In this document: positions 15,637 to 23,567 of the stretch, in pieces | How positions within the stretch are numbered: the first letter of the stretch is position 1 | Layout of the letters: the number at the start of each line of letters is the position of its first letter | NCBI RefSeq assembly: GCF_900520355.1 | Contig: NZ_LS999521.1 | Span: 2,480,001-2,544,000 of the forward strand | Length of the DNA: 64,000 nucleotides | DNA from: Acinetobacter calcoaceticus | GTDB lineage: Bacteria > Pseudomonadota > Gammaproteobacteria > Pseudomonadales > Moraxellaceae | Reading direction: 5' to 3' | Position numbers and translations under genes: made by a program | The notes under the pieces: model-generated | What the model saw: only the letters and a program-made list of their open reading frames with translations | The model's database searches: none | What the model was told of the DNA's origin: nothing

Positions 15637-16242
15637 ATGAAGAATTTTATTTATGGTTTATCTCAATATTATCAAAAACTGGGTAAAACTCTACAACATG
15701 CAGATGGCATCGCAGCTCTGGCTCTTCGATTGTATCTAGTGCCTATATTTTGGATGGCAGGCACAAATAAATTAATGCACTTCAATGATATTGTAGAATG
15801 GTTTGGCAACTCAGATGGAGGTTTAGGACTTCCCTTTCCATATCTAATGGCCCTGCTTGCAACAACAACTGAACTCGCGGGCGCAATACTATTAACATTT
15901 GGCCTCTTTACTCGCTTAATTAGTATTCCCCTCATTATTACGATGTTGGTTGCTATATTTACGGTACATCTACCAAATGGATGGCAAGCGATTGCTGATC
16001 CAAATGCACCCTTTGCAAACATGCAGGTGTTGGCTTCAGCTGAAAAGTTAGAGAAGGCTCGCCAAATATTACAAACCTACGGCAATTATGACTGGCTCAC
16101 TTCCAATGGTTCGTTTGTAATATTAAATAATGGAATTGAGTTTGCCACTACGTATTTAGTCATGCTTCTCGCACTGCTTGTTCTTGGAGGCGGCCGTTAT
16201 TTTAGTTTAGATTATTGGATTAAAAAGAAACTGTCTAATTAA
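15637..16242 (+). CDS. hvfX: DoxX-family HvfX-like membrane protein
   Basis: 201 residues, with four or five membrane helices and the DoxX core (ALALRLYLVPIFWMAGTNKL, ATTTELAGAILLTFGLFTRL, PLIITMLVAIFTVH). An insertion of about 55 residues, with YGNYDWLTSNGSFVILNNGIE, precedes the last helix, as in the DoxX proteins that accompany hvfABC. Its role there is thought to be copper-peptide handling at the inner membrane. It is divergent from hvfA (163 bp apart) rather than in the operon. Confidence 0.83.
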   Translation: MKNFIYGLSQYYQKLGKTLQHADGIAALALRLYLVPIFWMAGTNKLMHFNDIVEWFGNSDGGLGLPFPYLMALLATTTELAGAILLTFGLFTRLISIPLIITMLVAIFTVHLPNGWQAIADPNAPFANMQVLASAEKLEKARQILQTYGNYDWLTSNGSFVILNNGIEFATTYLVMLLALLVLGGGRYFSLDYWIKKKLSN

Positions 16243-16366
16243 TCATTACGTTAAGAACCCTCATGGCGGCAACATTGAGTATCTTTTTCTTATTGTGTGC
16301 CATGTTTAGCTCATGACACACAATCAATAGTGAGGCAATTGGGGAGAATTCGAAGCTTGTATGAAA

Positions 16367-17311
16367 TTATCTAACTCTCACAAAAATAATATCTAGATCT
16401 CTTTTAGGTACAAACTTGGTTTTGGTCATTTGAAATTGAGTCGGACTTATTTTTTTAACTTGTCCATCCCAACAAAATGAAACTAGTTCATTTTTATCAC
16501 GCTCAATGGTTAGCTTAAAATTTTCAATAGGCTTTGCCCAATTTGCACCAGTTGTCAAAATATAGCCCAAAGCACTAAACGGCGAATTTTCTGCACTGGC
16601 TTTTTTTAAGCCCTGCTTAAATTGCTTATCCATACAAAATTGTCGGCTATCTTCCTCGGGATATAAGGCAACAGAACCACCCACCAAAGGTTTATATTCA
16701 TGGTGAATTTTAGTCAAACTATTGGCTTTAAAGGTTTGCTTCCAACTATAAATTACTTGAGATGACCAAGGAATCACATCATCTTTTTTAAAATTGACTA
16801 AGATTTTCTGTATATTCGGTGTCTTACATTGTTTTAACTTATCTACATAATATTCATAATCATAGTTATTACGCAGCCATGGGTTTAACATATCCTTTTG
16901 ACTAAAACCACACTGCTTAAACTCATCCGTTGCATCAATGAGTGGCGATTTTTCATCTTTTTGAATAAACGTTCTGACATGCATGTCTGGTTGTATGTTT
17001 TTACCATCAACCACAATCTTAAAACTTTTTAAAAGTTCTTCTGTATGGGCAAAATCAGACTCAAAGAAATTATCAATACGCGGTAAGGGAAATAAAATGG
17101 TTTCAGTGACCTCTTTATTGCTTAGGTTTTTATAGAGATAATCGACCTTAATTAGTTTTTTACTAATAAATAGATTTTCGCTTTGCATGGCAATCTGCGA
17201 ATTTTTGAGATATTGAATCCCGCCCGTACCGACATAGCCCGTAGAATCATTGGCTACGCTATAGGTCGATAGTTGAATCAATGCAGCAAAGGTGATTACA
17301 AGCTTTTTCAT
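16367..17311 (-). CDS. DUF4424-like exported protein
   Basis: 314 residues with a signal peptide (MKKLVITFAALIQLSTYSVA). The start of the mature protein (STGYVGTGGIQYLKNSQIAMQSENLFIS, then VDYLYKNLSNKEVTETILFPLPR) matches the beginning of DUF4424 proteins as I recall them. Several Cys residues could form periplasmic disulfides. No membrane helix after the signal. It stands alone; function unknown. Confidence 0.68.
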   Translation of the reverse strand: MKKLVITFAALIQLSTYSVANDSTGYVGTGGIQYLKNSQIAMQSENLFISKKLIKVDYLYKNLSNKEVTETILFPLPRIDNFFESDFAHTEELLKSFKIVVDGKNIQPDMHVRTFIQKDEKSPLIDATDEFKQCGFSQKDMLNPWLRNNYDYEYYVDKLKQCKTPNIQKILVNFKKDDVIPWSSQVIYSWKQTFKANSLTKIHHEYKPLVGGSVALYPEEDSRQFCMDKQFKQGLKKASAENSPFSALGYILTTGANWAKPIENFKLTIERDKNELVSFCWDGQVKKISPTQFQMTKTKFVPKRDLDIIFVRVR

Positions 17312-17384
17312 TTTAAAGTGCTCTATGTCATTTTCTAATTATGGAATGTCAATCTAAGGTAAATCATATTATATATTTGAACCA

Positions 17385-17408
17385 CAAAAAAACCGTCTAA
17401 AGACGGCT
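17385..17408 (-). terminator. Terminator after the 17437-17790 gene
   Basis: On the minus strand GCCGTC-TTTA-GACGGT is followed by seven T. Confidence 0.88.
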
Positions 17409-17436
17409 CGTTCATACACTTAAAATCTAATTAATT

Positions 17437-17790
17437 TTAATGAAAATTTAGTTTCTGCCTTATCATCTTTTTTTGCACACTAATTTTTCCAATAAAATTT
17501 GTCAGCCATAAAATGCATTCATCCCGATGTTCAAAATGAGGAATCAAACTTAGATCAATTTTTACATCTCTATCTGCCAAAGGCAAACTCAGGCAATATT
17601 CAAAGTCGATAGAGTGATACTTTAATTTTAGATCTTTTTCCTCAGCTTGCTTTTTGATTTCAGCCATAATTCGATTAAGGTTAACAATCAAGTTATTTGA
17701 AACTTGGTTATTTTCATAGATACGTTCATATACGTTTTCAGCAACGTCTATGTATTTTATTAGCTCGGCATTTTCATTCATATCATTCAC
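17437..17790 (-). CDS. Hypothetical protein, paralog A (117 aa)
   Basis: Unrecognised. It shares the pattern NLN(R/C)...I(K/R)K...LK(Y/F)...IDFE..L..PL.....(V)(K/Q)IDLS..P.F...(E)..LWL..FI with the protein at 18089-18547, so the two form a local paralog pair. Soluble, mixed charge. Strong terminator downstream. No function proposed. Confidence 0.7.
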   Translation of the reverse strand: MNDMNENAELIKYIDVAENVYERIYENNQVSNNLIVNLNRIMAEIKKQAEEKDLKLKYHSIDFEYCLSLPLADRDVKIDLSLIPHFEHRDECILWLTNFIGKISVQKKMIRQKLNFH

Positions 17791-18002
17791 ATTCTCTTTT
17801 TTTAAAGATTATGAACAGCTAAATGTTTAATTGCGTTACTTAAAACATGCCTTATGTGAAAAATGTATTTTTTATTTACCAATAGATATACTTAACCTTT
17901 TGTTATATATGAGAATAAAAGTTACTTTAATATTTGCACACATTTAATGTTTTCTAGATTTAAAGTTAGGCAGCTAAAAAAAGCAGATCTGAATATTTTT
18001 AG

Positions 18003-18032
18003 AGAAAAAAAAACCGCCCCAGAAGGCGGTCG
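18003..18032 (-). terminator. Terminator after the 18089-18547 gene
   Basis: On the minus strand ACCGCC-TTCTGG-GGCGGT is followed by a long T run. Confidence 0.88.
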
Positions 18033-18088
18033 CTGAAGTTAAACCAGCAGTATATAGAAGTGTGGTGGACCGTCACTTCTATATTCTT

Positions 18089-18547
18089 TTATGAAGGAGT
18101 TTTATTGGTTTTAATAAAATCCTCAGATTTAAAATAATTGATAATCATGTCCGCATGCTCTTCTTTTTGAGGAGCTACAGATACAGGAAATGCATCTTTC
18201 GACATCTTAAAACCTGGTGGAAGAAATTGTGAAATTGGAGGCAATTTAGGTTTTCCACCTTCTGTGATGCGCTCTATAAAACCCGCTAGCCAAAGAAGGT
18301 ATTCGCCCTCATTGGTAAATTTCGGCATGACACTCAAGTCAATTTGAACTTTGCATTCACTTAAAGGTTTGGTTAAGTTCTCTTCAAAATCTATATAGTT
18401 GAACTTGAGCTTAAACTCAGTTCCCTTGATCGCTTTTCGAATCTGACTAATTAAACAGTTAAGATTCTGAGTAATGTCATCAGTGAATAAGCTATCTTTT
18501 TTAATATTTTTATAAACCTTTTCGGCTACAGCTAGATACTTTGGCAT
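18089..18547 (-). CDS. Hypothetical protein, paralog B (152 aa)
   Basis: Paralog of the 17437-17790 product over its first 100 residues (NLNCLISQIRKAIKG, IDFEENLTKPL, VQIDLSVMPKF, YLLWLAGFIERI), with an extra proline-rich tail of about 50 residues (LPPISQFLPPGFKM). Both genes keep separate terminators, suggesting an old tandem duplication that is still expressed. Function unknown. Confidence 0.72.
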   Translation of the reverse strand: MPKYLAVAEKVYKNIKKDSLFTDDITQNLNCLISQIRKAIKGTEFKLKFNYIDFEENLTKPLSECKVQIDLSVMPKFTNEGEYLLWLAGFIERITEGGKPKLPPISQFLPPGFKMSKDAFPVSVAPQKEEHADMIINYFKSEDFIKTNKTPS

Positions 18548-18799
18548 TAACCTCTCTCTCCGTACTATTGTTATAAAGTGCTGATCTAAAAATCTTTTAT
18601 GACTTTGATTATGCTTAAAGAAGCGTAAGTAAAGGTAATCTTATTAATGTTGTCTGTAAGTATTTAAGTGTTTGTGTAATGTGCACCAAAAAAACTCTTA
18701 AAAAAATTATGGTTTTGATAACTCATCCGCAAAATGAATGGTTGAATAGAGATAATTAGAAACATTTACTTTCATATTATTTTTTACCACTTGGTAAAA

Positions 18800-18994
18800 T
18801 TAATATGCTTTCATCTGCTTATCCCGTCGAATCAAACCCAAAACAGATCTACGCACTCTTATTTCTTCCTCAGAAAAAGGCAAATGTTCTATGAGTTCGT
18901 GAATTGGAAGAGAATTATTTTCTATCAAGAAACAGTCTTGTTCTGTTGTCCAATTAGATGTTGTTGATTGAATTTGTTTTAGATAACGTTTCAT
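18800..18994 (-). CDS. Small hypothetical protein (64 aa)
   Basis: A basic 64-residue product. The segment WTTEQDCFLIENNSLPIHELIEHLPFSEEEIRVRRSVLGL looks like a short helix-turn-helix or SANT/Myb-like segment, in which W-T-x-E-Q-D and regularly spaced acidic and hydrophobic residues recur. No clear ribosome site. Alternative: a gene remnant. Confidence 0.5.
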   Translation of the reverse strand: MKRYLKQIQSTTSNWTTEQDCFLIENNSLPIHELIEHLPFSEEEIRVRRSVLGLIRRDKQMKAY

Positions 18995-19022
18995 ATTTCC
19001 TAGCAGACTTGTTTACATATAC

Positions 19023-19046
19023 AAAAAGCCTGCCTTTAGGCAAGCT
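19023..19046 (-). terminator. Minus-strand terminator without an obvious gene
   Basis: AAGCTTGCC-TAAA-GGCAGGCTTTTTG on the minus strand. The gene at 19170 already has its own terminator 90 bp to the right, so this one either backs it up or ends a short unseen transcript in 19047-19134. Confidence 0.65.
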
Positions 19047-19134
19047 TATATTTCAGATTTTGAATTGATCATTATTATAGCAGTCTATAAATGATATGTT
19101 CAGTTAATATTGTAGCTGCCCTAACTAAACATTA

Positions 19135-19161
19135 TAAAAAAAGCCCACTTACTGTGGGCTT
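19135..19161 (-). terminator. Terminator after the 19170-19487 gene
   Basis: AAGCCCAC-AGTAA-GTGGGCTT followed by a T run on the minus strand, 8 bp after the stop codon. Confidence 0.9.
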
Positions 19162-19169
19162 CTGAATGG

Positions 19170-19487
19170 TTATTGTGCGGCATTTACCCCAACAATAAAC
19201 TGACTACAATTAGAACCTTCAGATGCGTTACCTAATTGCTTTTCAGAGAATTTGAATTTAGATGCAACCGACTCATAATCTTGTTTAAGGCTTTGACCTG
19301 TGAGCTCACCTAGCTCTTTTACTTGTTCAGGTTTCAAGATCCCATGTTCAACCGCTTGGTTTACCATTACACATGCTGTGGTCATGGCGTCATAACGTGC
19401 AGCAGTTTTAGAGTAGCCTAGAGCGCCGATTACTCCACCAACAATTAAGCCAATAATTACCGCTAAAGTTACGTGCATTTTATTCAT
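19170..19487 (-). CDS. Small inner-membrane-anchored hypothetical protein (105 aa)
   Basis: One glycine-rich N-terminal membrane helix (VTLAVIIGLIVGGVIGALGYSKTAA) and a soluble part of about 75 residues with two Cys (ACVMV, SNCSQF). It may remain anchored in the inner membrane with a periplasmic domain. Monocistronic. No function recognised. Confidence 0.7.
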   Translation of the reverse strand: MNKMHVTLAVIIGLIVGGVIGALGYSKTAARYDAMTTACVMVNQAVEHGILKPEQVKELGELTGQSLKQDYESVASKFKFSEKQLGNASEGSNCSQFIVGVNAAQ

Positions 19488-19628
19488 TTTTTAAATACCT
19501 AAAAATCTAACTAAAAGAGGAACACTTCAAAAGATTGTGCTCAAGTCCAATTAGAATAGTCGTATTTACATGTTATAAAAAGTTAGAATCTGTCACAGTT
19601 ATTGATAGATAAAGATATTCCTAAACCA

Positions 19629-20342
19629 TCAAGGTAAAAAAGCATTTGTTAGGAATACAAATCCGACAGAGAAAAAAGCATTATCCTGATGAGAAATTTG
19701 ATTGCCATAACTTGCATCTAACTGAACAAAGTCTTTATAGACCATGTATCTAAATCCTGTTTGGTAAAAGGCGTCATTTCGGTCATTACCATATACTTCG
19801 GCAGTGAGCGTTAATGGATGAATAAGTTGTGTTTCGGTTCCAATGCCCCACGTGGTCTGGTTTTTATGCGTGGTATTTTCACGTAACCAACCGAGGTTGG
19901 CATGGATTAAAAATTTATCATCGAAAGTAGAAACACTTAATGGAACGTTAACAGTCCAATCTTTGTTTGAAGAATCTTTAGTATTCATTTGAGTTCCAAA
20001 AGAAAAACCAACTCCCCAATCATTGGTTTCTAAAGGCTTTAATAAGGTTTTACCTTGTAAGGTTGCATAGCTGACGTGCTCAGTATCATCGTTTACTCTT
20101 CCCAGCCCTACAGCAAATTCAAAATTACCACCAAAATTACAGGCAGGCATTGCCCAATATTCTTTGTTGTCAGGATTATGCTGCATCCATGTTTCGAGTT
20201 GGCATGTTTTTGGTGAAACAAGAGCTGCGTCGTCAACAACCATAGGTCGTCCACAATGGCTAGCGTTAGATAAAGCCAATAAACAGAAACCTGAAATAAG
20301 TGAGCGTTTCTTTAAAGTAAATACCACTGGCATCACTCCCAT
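19629..20342 (-). CDS. Outer-membrane-like beta-barrel protein
   Basis: 237 residues. An N-terminal hydrophobic signal (SLISGFCLLALSNAS) is followed by CGRPMVVDDAALVSPKTCQLETWM, which resembles a small family of proteobacterial outer-membrane proteins starting GRPL-VDDA. Alternating-hydrophobicity strands follow (FEFAVGLGRV, WGVGFSFGTQM, DAFYQTGFRYMV, AFFSVGFVFL), and the end is aromatic. Role unknown; it could be a porin-like channel. Its 5' region has a terminator-like hairpin and a small ORF, which suggest attenuation. Confidence 0.62.
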   Translation of the reverse strand: MGVMPVVFTLKKRSLISGFCLLALSNASHCGRPMVVDDAALVSPKTCQLETWMQHNPDNKEYWAMPACNFGGNFEFAVGLGRVNDDTEHVSYATLQGKTLLKPLETNDWGVGFSFGTQMNTKDSSNKDWTVNVPLSVSTFDDKFLIHANLGWLRENTTHKNQTTWGIGTETQLIHPLTLTAEVYGNDRNDAFYQTGFRYMVYKDFVQLDASYGNQISHQDNAFFSVGFVFLTNAFLP

Positions 20343-20419
20343 AAGTTATGGAGCATATGCGAGTACTACAACCCGTCATGATTAAATCATGGGCTAATAA
20401 TAGAAATGAAAAGATGAAA

Positions 20420-20454
20420 ATAAAAAACCTCTTCTTGCATCCACAAAAAGAGGT
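20420..20454 (-). terminator. Possible attenuator upstream of the outer-membrane gene
   Basis: On the minus strand ACCTCTT-TTTGTGGATGCAAG-AAGAGGTTTTTTATTTT, a hairpin with a good U-run, lies about 80 nt before the start at 20342 in the same direction. It is either an attenuator or the end of a small RNA starting near 20560. Confidence 0.6.
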
Positions 20455-20476
20455 CTGTAAGGACTTCAGTGGATAC

Positions 20477-20521
20477 TTAGACTATTACCGATCGACTATC
20501 GTCACTCGAACAAGTACTCAC
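20477..20521 (-). CDS. Putative leader peptide (14 aa)
   Basis: On the minus strand AGGAG lies 7 nt before GTG, opening MSTCSSDDSRSVIV. The ATG overlapping one base upstream is followed at once by TGA, so AUGUGA also forms a start-stop pair. It lies between a probable promoter and the hairpin at 20420-20454, the usual place of an attenuator leader peptide. Ser makes up 5 of 14 residues. Speculative. Confidence 0.35.
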   Translation of the reverse strand: MSTCSSDDSRSVIV

Positions 20522-20720
20522 ATTGAAGCTCCTAAAAATTAGTTGGGCGGATTCTAAAATTACCTTAGTTAAATATCAAGTTAAAATTTCGTGACAAGCT
20601 AAACCTTGGATCGTCTCTTGACTGCAAATAGTAAGGCTCTTTTATCGTTAAAATTTAATTTATAAAACGAGTATTTGATTGGAAATAAATGACCGAAATG
20701 CATATGGGTAAAACAAGCAA

Positions 20721-20912
20721 TCATCCTTCTTGTCTTTTCTCAAAAGACCACCATTTTTTGTTATAACGGACTCTATTTTGAGCTCCAATCTCTAGTCTGT
20801 TTCCATAAGAGTTATATATTTTTACTACATTATTATCATGGTCTAACTCCGCAAGCAGGTCGCAGGTATCTTTACTTTTTATATCAATGACTTTAATCAT
20901 TATTGATTTCAT
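20721..20912 (-). CDS. Small hypothetical protein (about 63 aa)
   Basis: A compact basic protein: MKSIMIKVIDIKSKDTCDLLAEL at the start and a possible small beta fold with NNVVKIYNSYGNRLEIG. I start at the second ATG after AAAGGAG. A start at 20936 would overlap the preceding stop as ATGA but lacks a good ribosome site. Co-directional and adjacent to the gene at 20933. Function unknown. Confidence 0.55.
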   Translation of the reverse strand: MKSIMIKVIDIKSKDTCDLLAELDHDNNVVKIYNSYGNRLEIGAQNRVRYNKKWWSFEKRQEG

Positions 20913-20932
20913 CATTACTCCTTTTTTACTTA

Positions 20933-21166
20933 TCATTCAGATCCATCTAGTCTAGCCTGACGAGTTTCCGTTAATTCTGCATGGAGTTTATTATATTCTT
21001 CACGTGTGATATGGCCAGTCACTAATAACGTGCGTAATGTGCCATAAAGAAAGCCAATATCATAACCCAAAGCGTAATTACTAACTTTATCTTCTTTAGA
21101 TGAATTTCTAATACCGTCAATACCTTGACTTAACCAATCTAATGCATCTTGTGTAGAGTATTTCAT
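20933..21166 (-). CDS. Small hypothetical protein (77 aa)
   Basis: Acidic, soluble, mostly helical 77-residue protein (STQDALDWLSQGIDGIRN; LVTGHITREEYNKLHAEL, which resembles a short SHOCT-like segment). First gene of a two-gene unit with the small ORF downstream. No further assignment. Confidence 0.6.
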   Translation of the reverse strand: MKYSTQDALDWLSQGIDGIRNSSKEDKVSNYALGYDIGFLYGTLRTLLVTGHITREEYNKLHAELTETRQARLDGSE

Positions 21167-21310
21167 AATTCATGGATCTATATTAACAAGGCTAAATATT
21201 AATAATCATCTATCTAATAAAGCAAATATAATTATTTAAAAAATCTCTACTTATACAAGTATATAATTGTCCATTGAATACTTGTTGTATTAATTTCCCT
21301 ATCACTCTCA

Positions 21311-21865
21311 TCACTGCAATCCTATCAAAAAATACTCAAGCAGCCGCTCTCTTTCATCTGGTTTGTTTGGGTCTAAAAGCTGAACCATTGCCCCATCAAT
21401 CACAAACAAAAACATGTGGGCATCGGGTTTTAAAGCATTTGCATTGGTGGTTAAAAGCAACTTATAAATTTCATTAATCAGCCAGTTCCGATATTCAACT
21501 ACTGTCTGATAGGCCTTTGGATGTGTTTTCGCAATTTCAAAAATAGCCTTAAATGGCAAATGATAAAGCCCATCTAAGTCGGCATGTAAAAAGTAAATTT
21601 TGCGCAGTTTTTCGACTAGAGTTAATTCTTTTTGAATATAGATAATCGAAATGGCCTCTTGTTTAAGGCCATCTTTTTGAAAGGTTAAGCTCATTTCAAT
21701 AAGGCGTTCTTTTGAGTGAAAGTAATTATAAAACGTGGCTTTGGTAGTATTTGCCGACTCAATAATTCGGTCTACACCGACATTGTGAAAACCGTATTGA
21801 TTAAAAAGATATCTTGCTGAGTGAAGTACGCTTAAAGCACGAAATGGTAGGTCTGAATGTGGCAT
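21311..21865 (-). CDS. TetR/AcrR family regulator, paralog 2 of 3
   Basis: 184 residues, starting MPHSDLPFRALSVLHSARYLFNQYG, with the HTH at 10-55 (VGVDRIIESANTTKATFYNYFHSKERLIEM). An upstream in-frame codon would add 37 residues absent from paralog 1, so I use the ATG at 21865. The C-terminal domain is closely similar to paralog 1 (DAHMFLFVIDGAMVQLL). It lies downstream of leader ORF 22063-22119 and C4-like RNA copy 2, the intact form of the module. Target unknown. Confidence 0.88.
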   Translation of the reverse strand: MPHSDLPFRALSVLHSARYLFNQYGFHNVGVDRIIESANTTKATFYNYFHSKERLIEMSLTFQKDGLKQEAISIIYIQKELTLVEKLRKIYFLHADLDGLYHLPFKAIFEIAKTHPKAYQTVVEYRNWLINEIYKLLLTTNANALKPDAHMFLFVIDGAMVQLLDPNKPDERERLLEYFLIGLQ

Positions 21866-22062
21866 AGTTTTACCGTTATAAAAAATTATTGTTGTATATA
21901 AATGAGATATAAAAACCGCTGCCGTTTTTTGGGAGAAAAAAGGCATAGCAAAGCCCATAAAGACTGTGCTTGGCACATCTCAAGTTTTATTGTTGATTAA
22001 GTTTTTAGACAAAATGATTTAAAGTCTGAAAAGCCTAATAGCCATCAAACTGCTTTAAAATT

Positions 22063-22119
22063 TTAAGTTGTGTCGTTATAGCTTTTGGCAAAGGTTGCCA
22101 AGAAATAATGGATGTGCAA
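22063..22119 (-). CDS. Leader ORF of TetR module 2 (18 aa)
   Basis: AAAGGAG, then 6 nt, then TTG opens LHIHYFLATFAKSYNDTT, ending in TAA. Module 3 has the same frame with three substitutions. The sequence just upstream (TGGCAGAAC, complement of 22141-22149) is complementary to the 3' arm of the C4-like RNA, so the RNA could mask this ribosome site. Confidence 0.5.
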   Translation of the reverse strand: MHIHYFLATFAKSYNDTT

Positions 22120-22165
22120 AGCCAGCTCCTTTGTAATTGGAGTTCTGCCAGACATTATAAATTAT

Positions 22166-22241
22166 GGTGGCAGAACGGAAGTGGGTTCGCAGACTGGTCA
22201 CACAACCAGCACACCCGAGGGTGTCCCACTCCCGTCCTACC
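22166..22241 (-). ncRNA. C4-like antisense RNA, copy 2
   Basis: On the minus strand GGTAGGACGGGAGTGGG pairs throughout with CCCACTTCCGTTCTGCCACC apart from a 3-nt bulge. The hairpins are ACACC-CUCG-GGUGU and CUGGU-UGUGUG-ACCAG. Relative to copy 1 the stem has a compensated change (G-U to U-A). The junction segment GTCTGCGAA (22186-22194) is complementary over 8 nt to the leader at 22314-22321. Confidence 0.8.
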
Positions 22242-22352
22242 GCAACGGGAGGGAACGAGATGGCCGCACAAAATTATTCCTCAGAGAAATAATCCTGATA
22301 CGGGTGTGAATCGGTCTGCGACAACCGACTGGCAATGTAGGCCAGCAGGCAA

Positions 22353-22381
22353 AGAATAGTATTCAACCCTCTTTCAGTCAA
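22353..22381 (-). promoter_or_regulatory. Promoter of TetR module 2
   Basis: TTGACT-N17-TATTCT on the minus strand. The flank upstream of it (about 22385-22465) is also nearly identical to that of module 3. Confidence 0.7.
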
Positions 22382-22571
22382 GCACGCAAAATGACATTTG
22401 CTTTAAAATAGATCATTAAAAAGTAAGGGTAAATAATTAAAATTTATTGTTAAATTGGGGTTTATAAAACGCCTATCAATCAAAGCTCTATCGATGTCTT
22501 AAAAGATACAACTTGCAAAAAATCATCTATGATAATATTTTAGAGTAATTACTCTAAAATGAGATCTAATA

Positions 22572-23330
22572 ATGAAAACTATAAGAATTGGTTCATATAA
22601 CTGGATGCAAGCTACAAATGGTCAGCTCAGTTTCAAAGAGAAAATTAAGTTAATTCAAAAAATTATGCTGCCGAGTATTATGGCCTCTATAAAAATAAAT
22701 TACTTTCGGTTCAAAACTTCCCATGATTTTGATATGGATCAGATCGTAATACCAGATACTCAAATGGTTAAAGTCGTGCTTGATGAACTAGAGGCTAAAG
22801 CAAATATATCTATCTACAATCATTCATGGCGCACCTACTTTTGGGGAGCTGCCTTAGGCAATATACAAAAACAGCAATTTGACCATGAATCACTTTTAGT
22901 AGCCTCACTTTTTCATGATATTGGCTTAACTGAGCAACATATTCATAGTAAAGGTTGTAATTGTTTTACCTACGAGAGTGCCAAACAATTTGAGCTAAAG
23001 GCTAAAGAACATAGCTTTGATGAGAAGAAAAGTGAAGTTATTAGAGATGCTATCTGCTTACATATGAATGGTTATATAGATCATTCTGACCCAGCAGAAA
23101 TTACGCTATTACAGCAAGGTGCATCATGCGATGTGATTGGTGACGGTCTATATAAACTCCCCGTCTCTTTTAGAAATAAAATTTTAGGAAAATATCCTAG
23201 AAAACAATTTAATAAAGCATTTATCGAGCTTATTGATTTAGAAAATAAGAATGTACCAAATTCTCGAACTAGCTTATTAAGTAGTCTTGGTTTACCGCTC
23301 ATGATTAAGTCAAATTTATATGAAGAGTAG
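22572..23330 (+). CDS. HD-domain protein (cyanamide-hydratase-like)
   Basis: 252 residues. Metal-binding HD motifs are seen: NHSWRTYFWG (first His), LFHDIGLT (His-Asp) and AICLHMNGYIDHSDPAE (later His and Asp). The order and spacing resemble the cyanamide hydratase and related small-molecule HD hydrolases. Cytoplasmic. It is followed with an 11-bp overlap by a short ORF. Substrate unknown. Confidence 0.78.
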   Translation: MKTIRIGSYNWMQATNGQLSFKEKIKLIQKIMLPSIMASIKINYFRFKTSHDFDMDQIVIPDTQMVKVVLDELEAKANISIYNHSWRTYFWGAALGNIQKQQFDHESLLVASLFHDIGLTEQHIHSKGCNCFTYESAKQFELKAKEHSFDEKKSEVIRDAICLHMNGYIDHSDPAEITLLQQGASCDVIGDGLYKLPVSFRNKILGKYPRKQFNKAFIELIDLENKNVPNSRTSLLSSLGLPLMIKSNLYEE

Positions 23331-23499
23331 AAATATTAATATTTATAAAGTGCCTACACCAAATATTGAAACACCTGAAGTTGGATTCTTTGGTAGAAAT
23401 GAGTTGCCGCCCATTTCTACAGCACGGGTAACAGAAGAACAAATACAGAAATTTTTTGATTATTTAGAGTTAATACCAGAAGTTACTCAATTTGATTAA
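23320..23499 (+). CDS. Small hypothetical protein (59 aa) after the HD gene
   Basis: The ATG at 23320 overlaps the end of the HD gene in another frame and runs 59 codons to TAA. The product includes NIETPEVGFFGRNELPPISTARVTEE and ends with an acidic helix. A terminator follows 20 bp after the stop, which supports a translated second cistron. It may also be the remnant of a larger protein. Confidence 0.55.
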   Translation: MKSRNINIYKVPTPNIETPEVGFFGRNELPPISTARVTEEQIQKFFDYLELIPEVTQFD

Positions 23500-23518
23500 T
23501 TAAAAACTCACTGTAAGG

Positions 23519-23546
23519 CAGAACTCTTATATTTGGAGTTCTTCTT
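23519..23546 (+). terminator. Terminator after the HD operon
   Basis: AGAACTC-TTATATTT-GGAGTTCT followed by TCTTT. Confidence 0.75.
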
Positions 23547-23567
23547 TCATAATCGAATATGTCGTTT

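Noticed and set aside
22108..22359. Plus-strand ORF of 83 aa (and an overlapping 65-aa frame) across C4-like copy 2
   Set aside because: It lies on the strand opposite the structured RNA, has no ribosome site, and its codons simply read through the RNA stems. The frame is not kept in copies 1 and 3.
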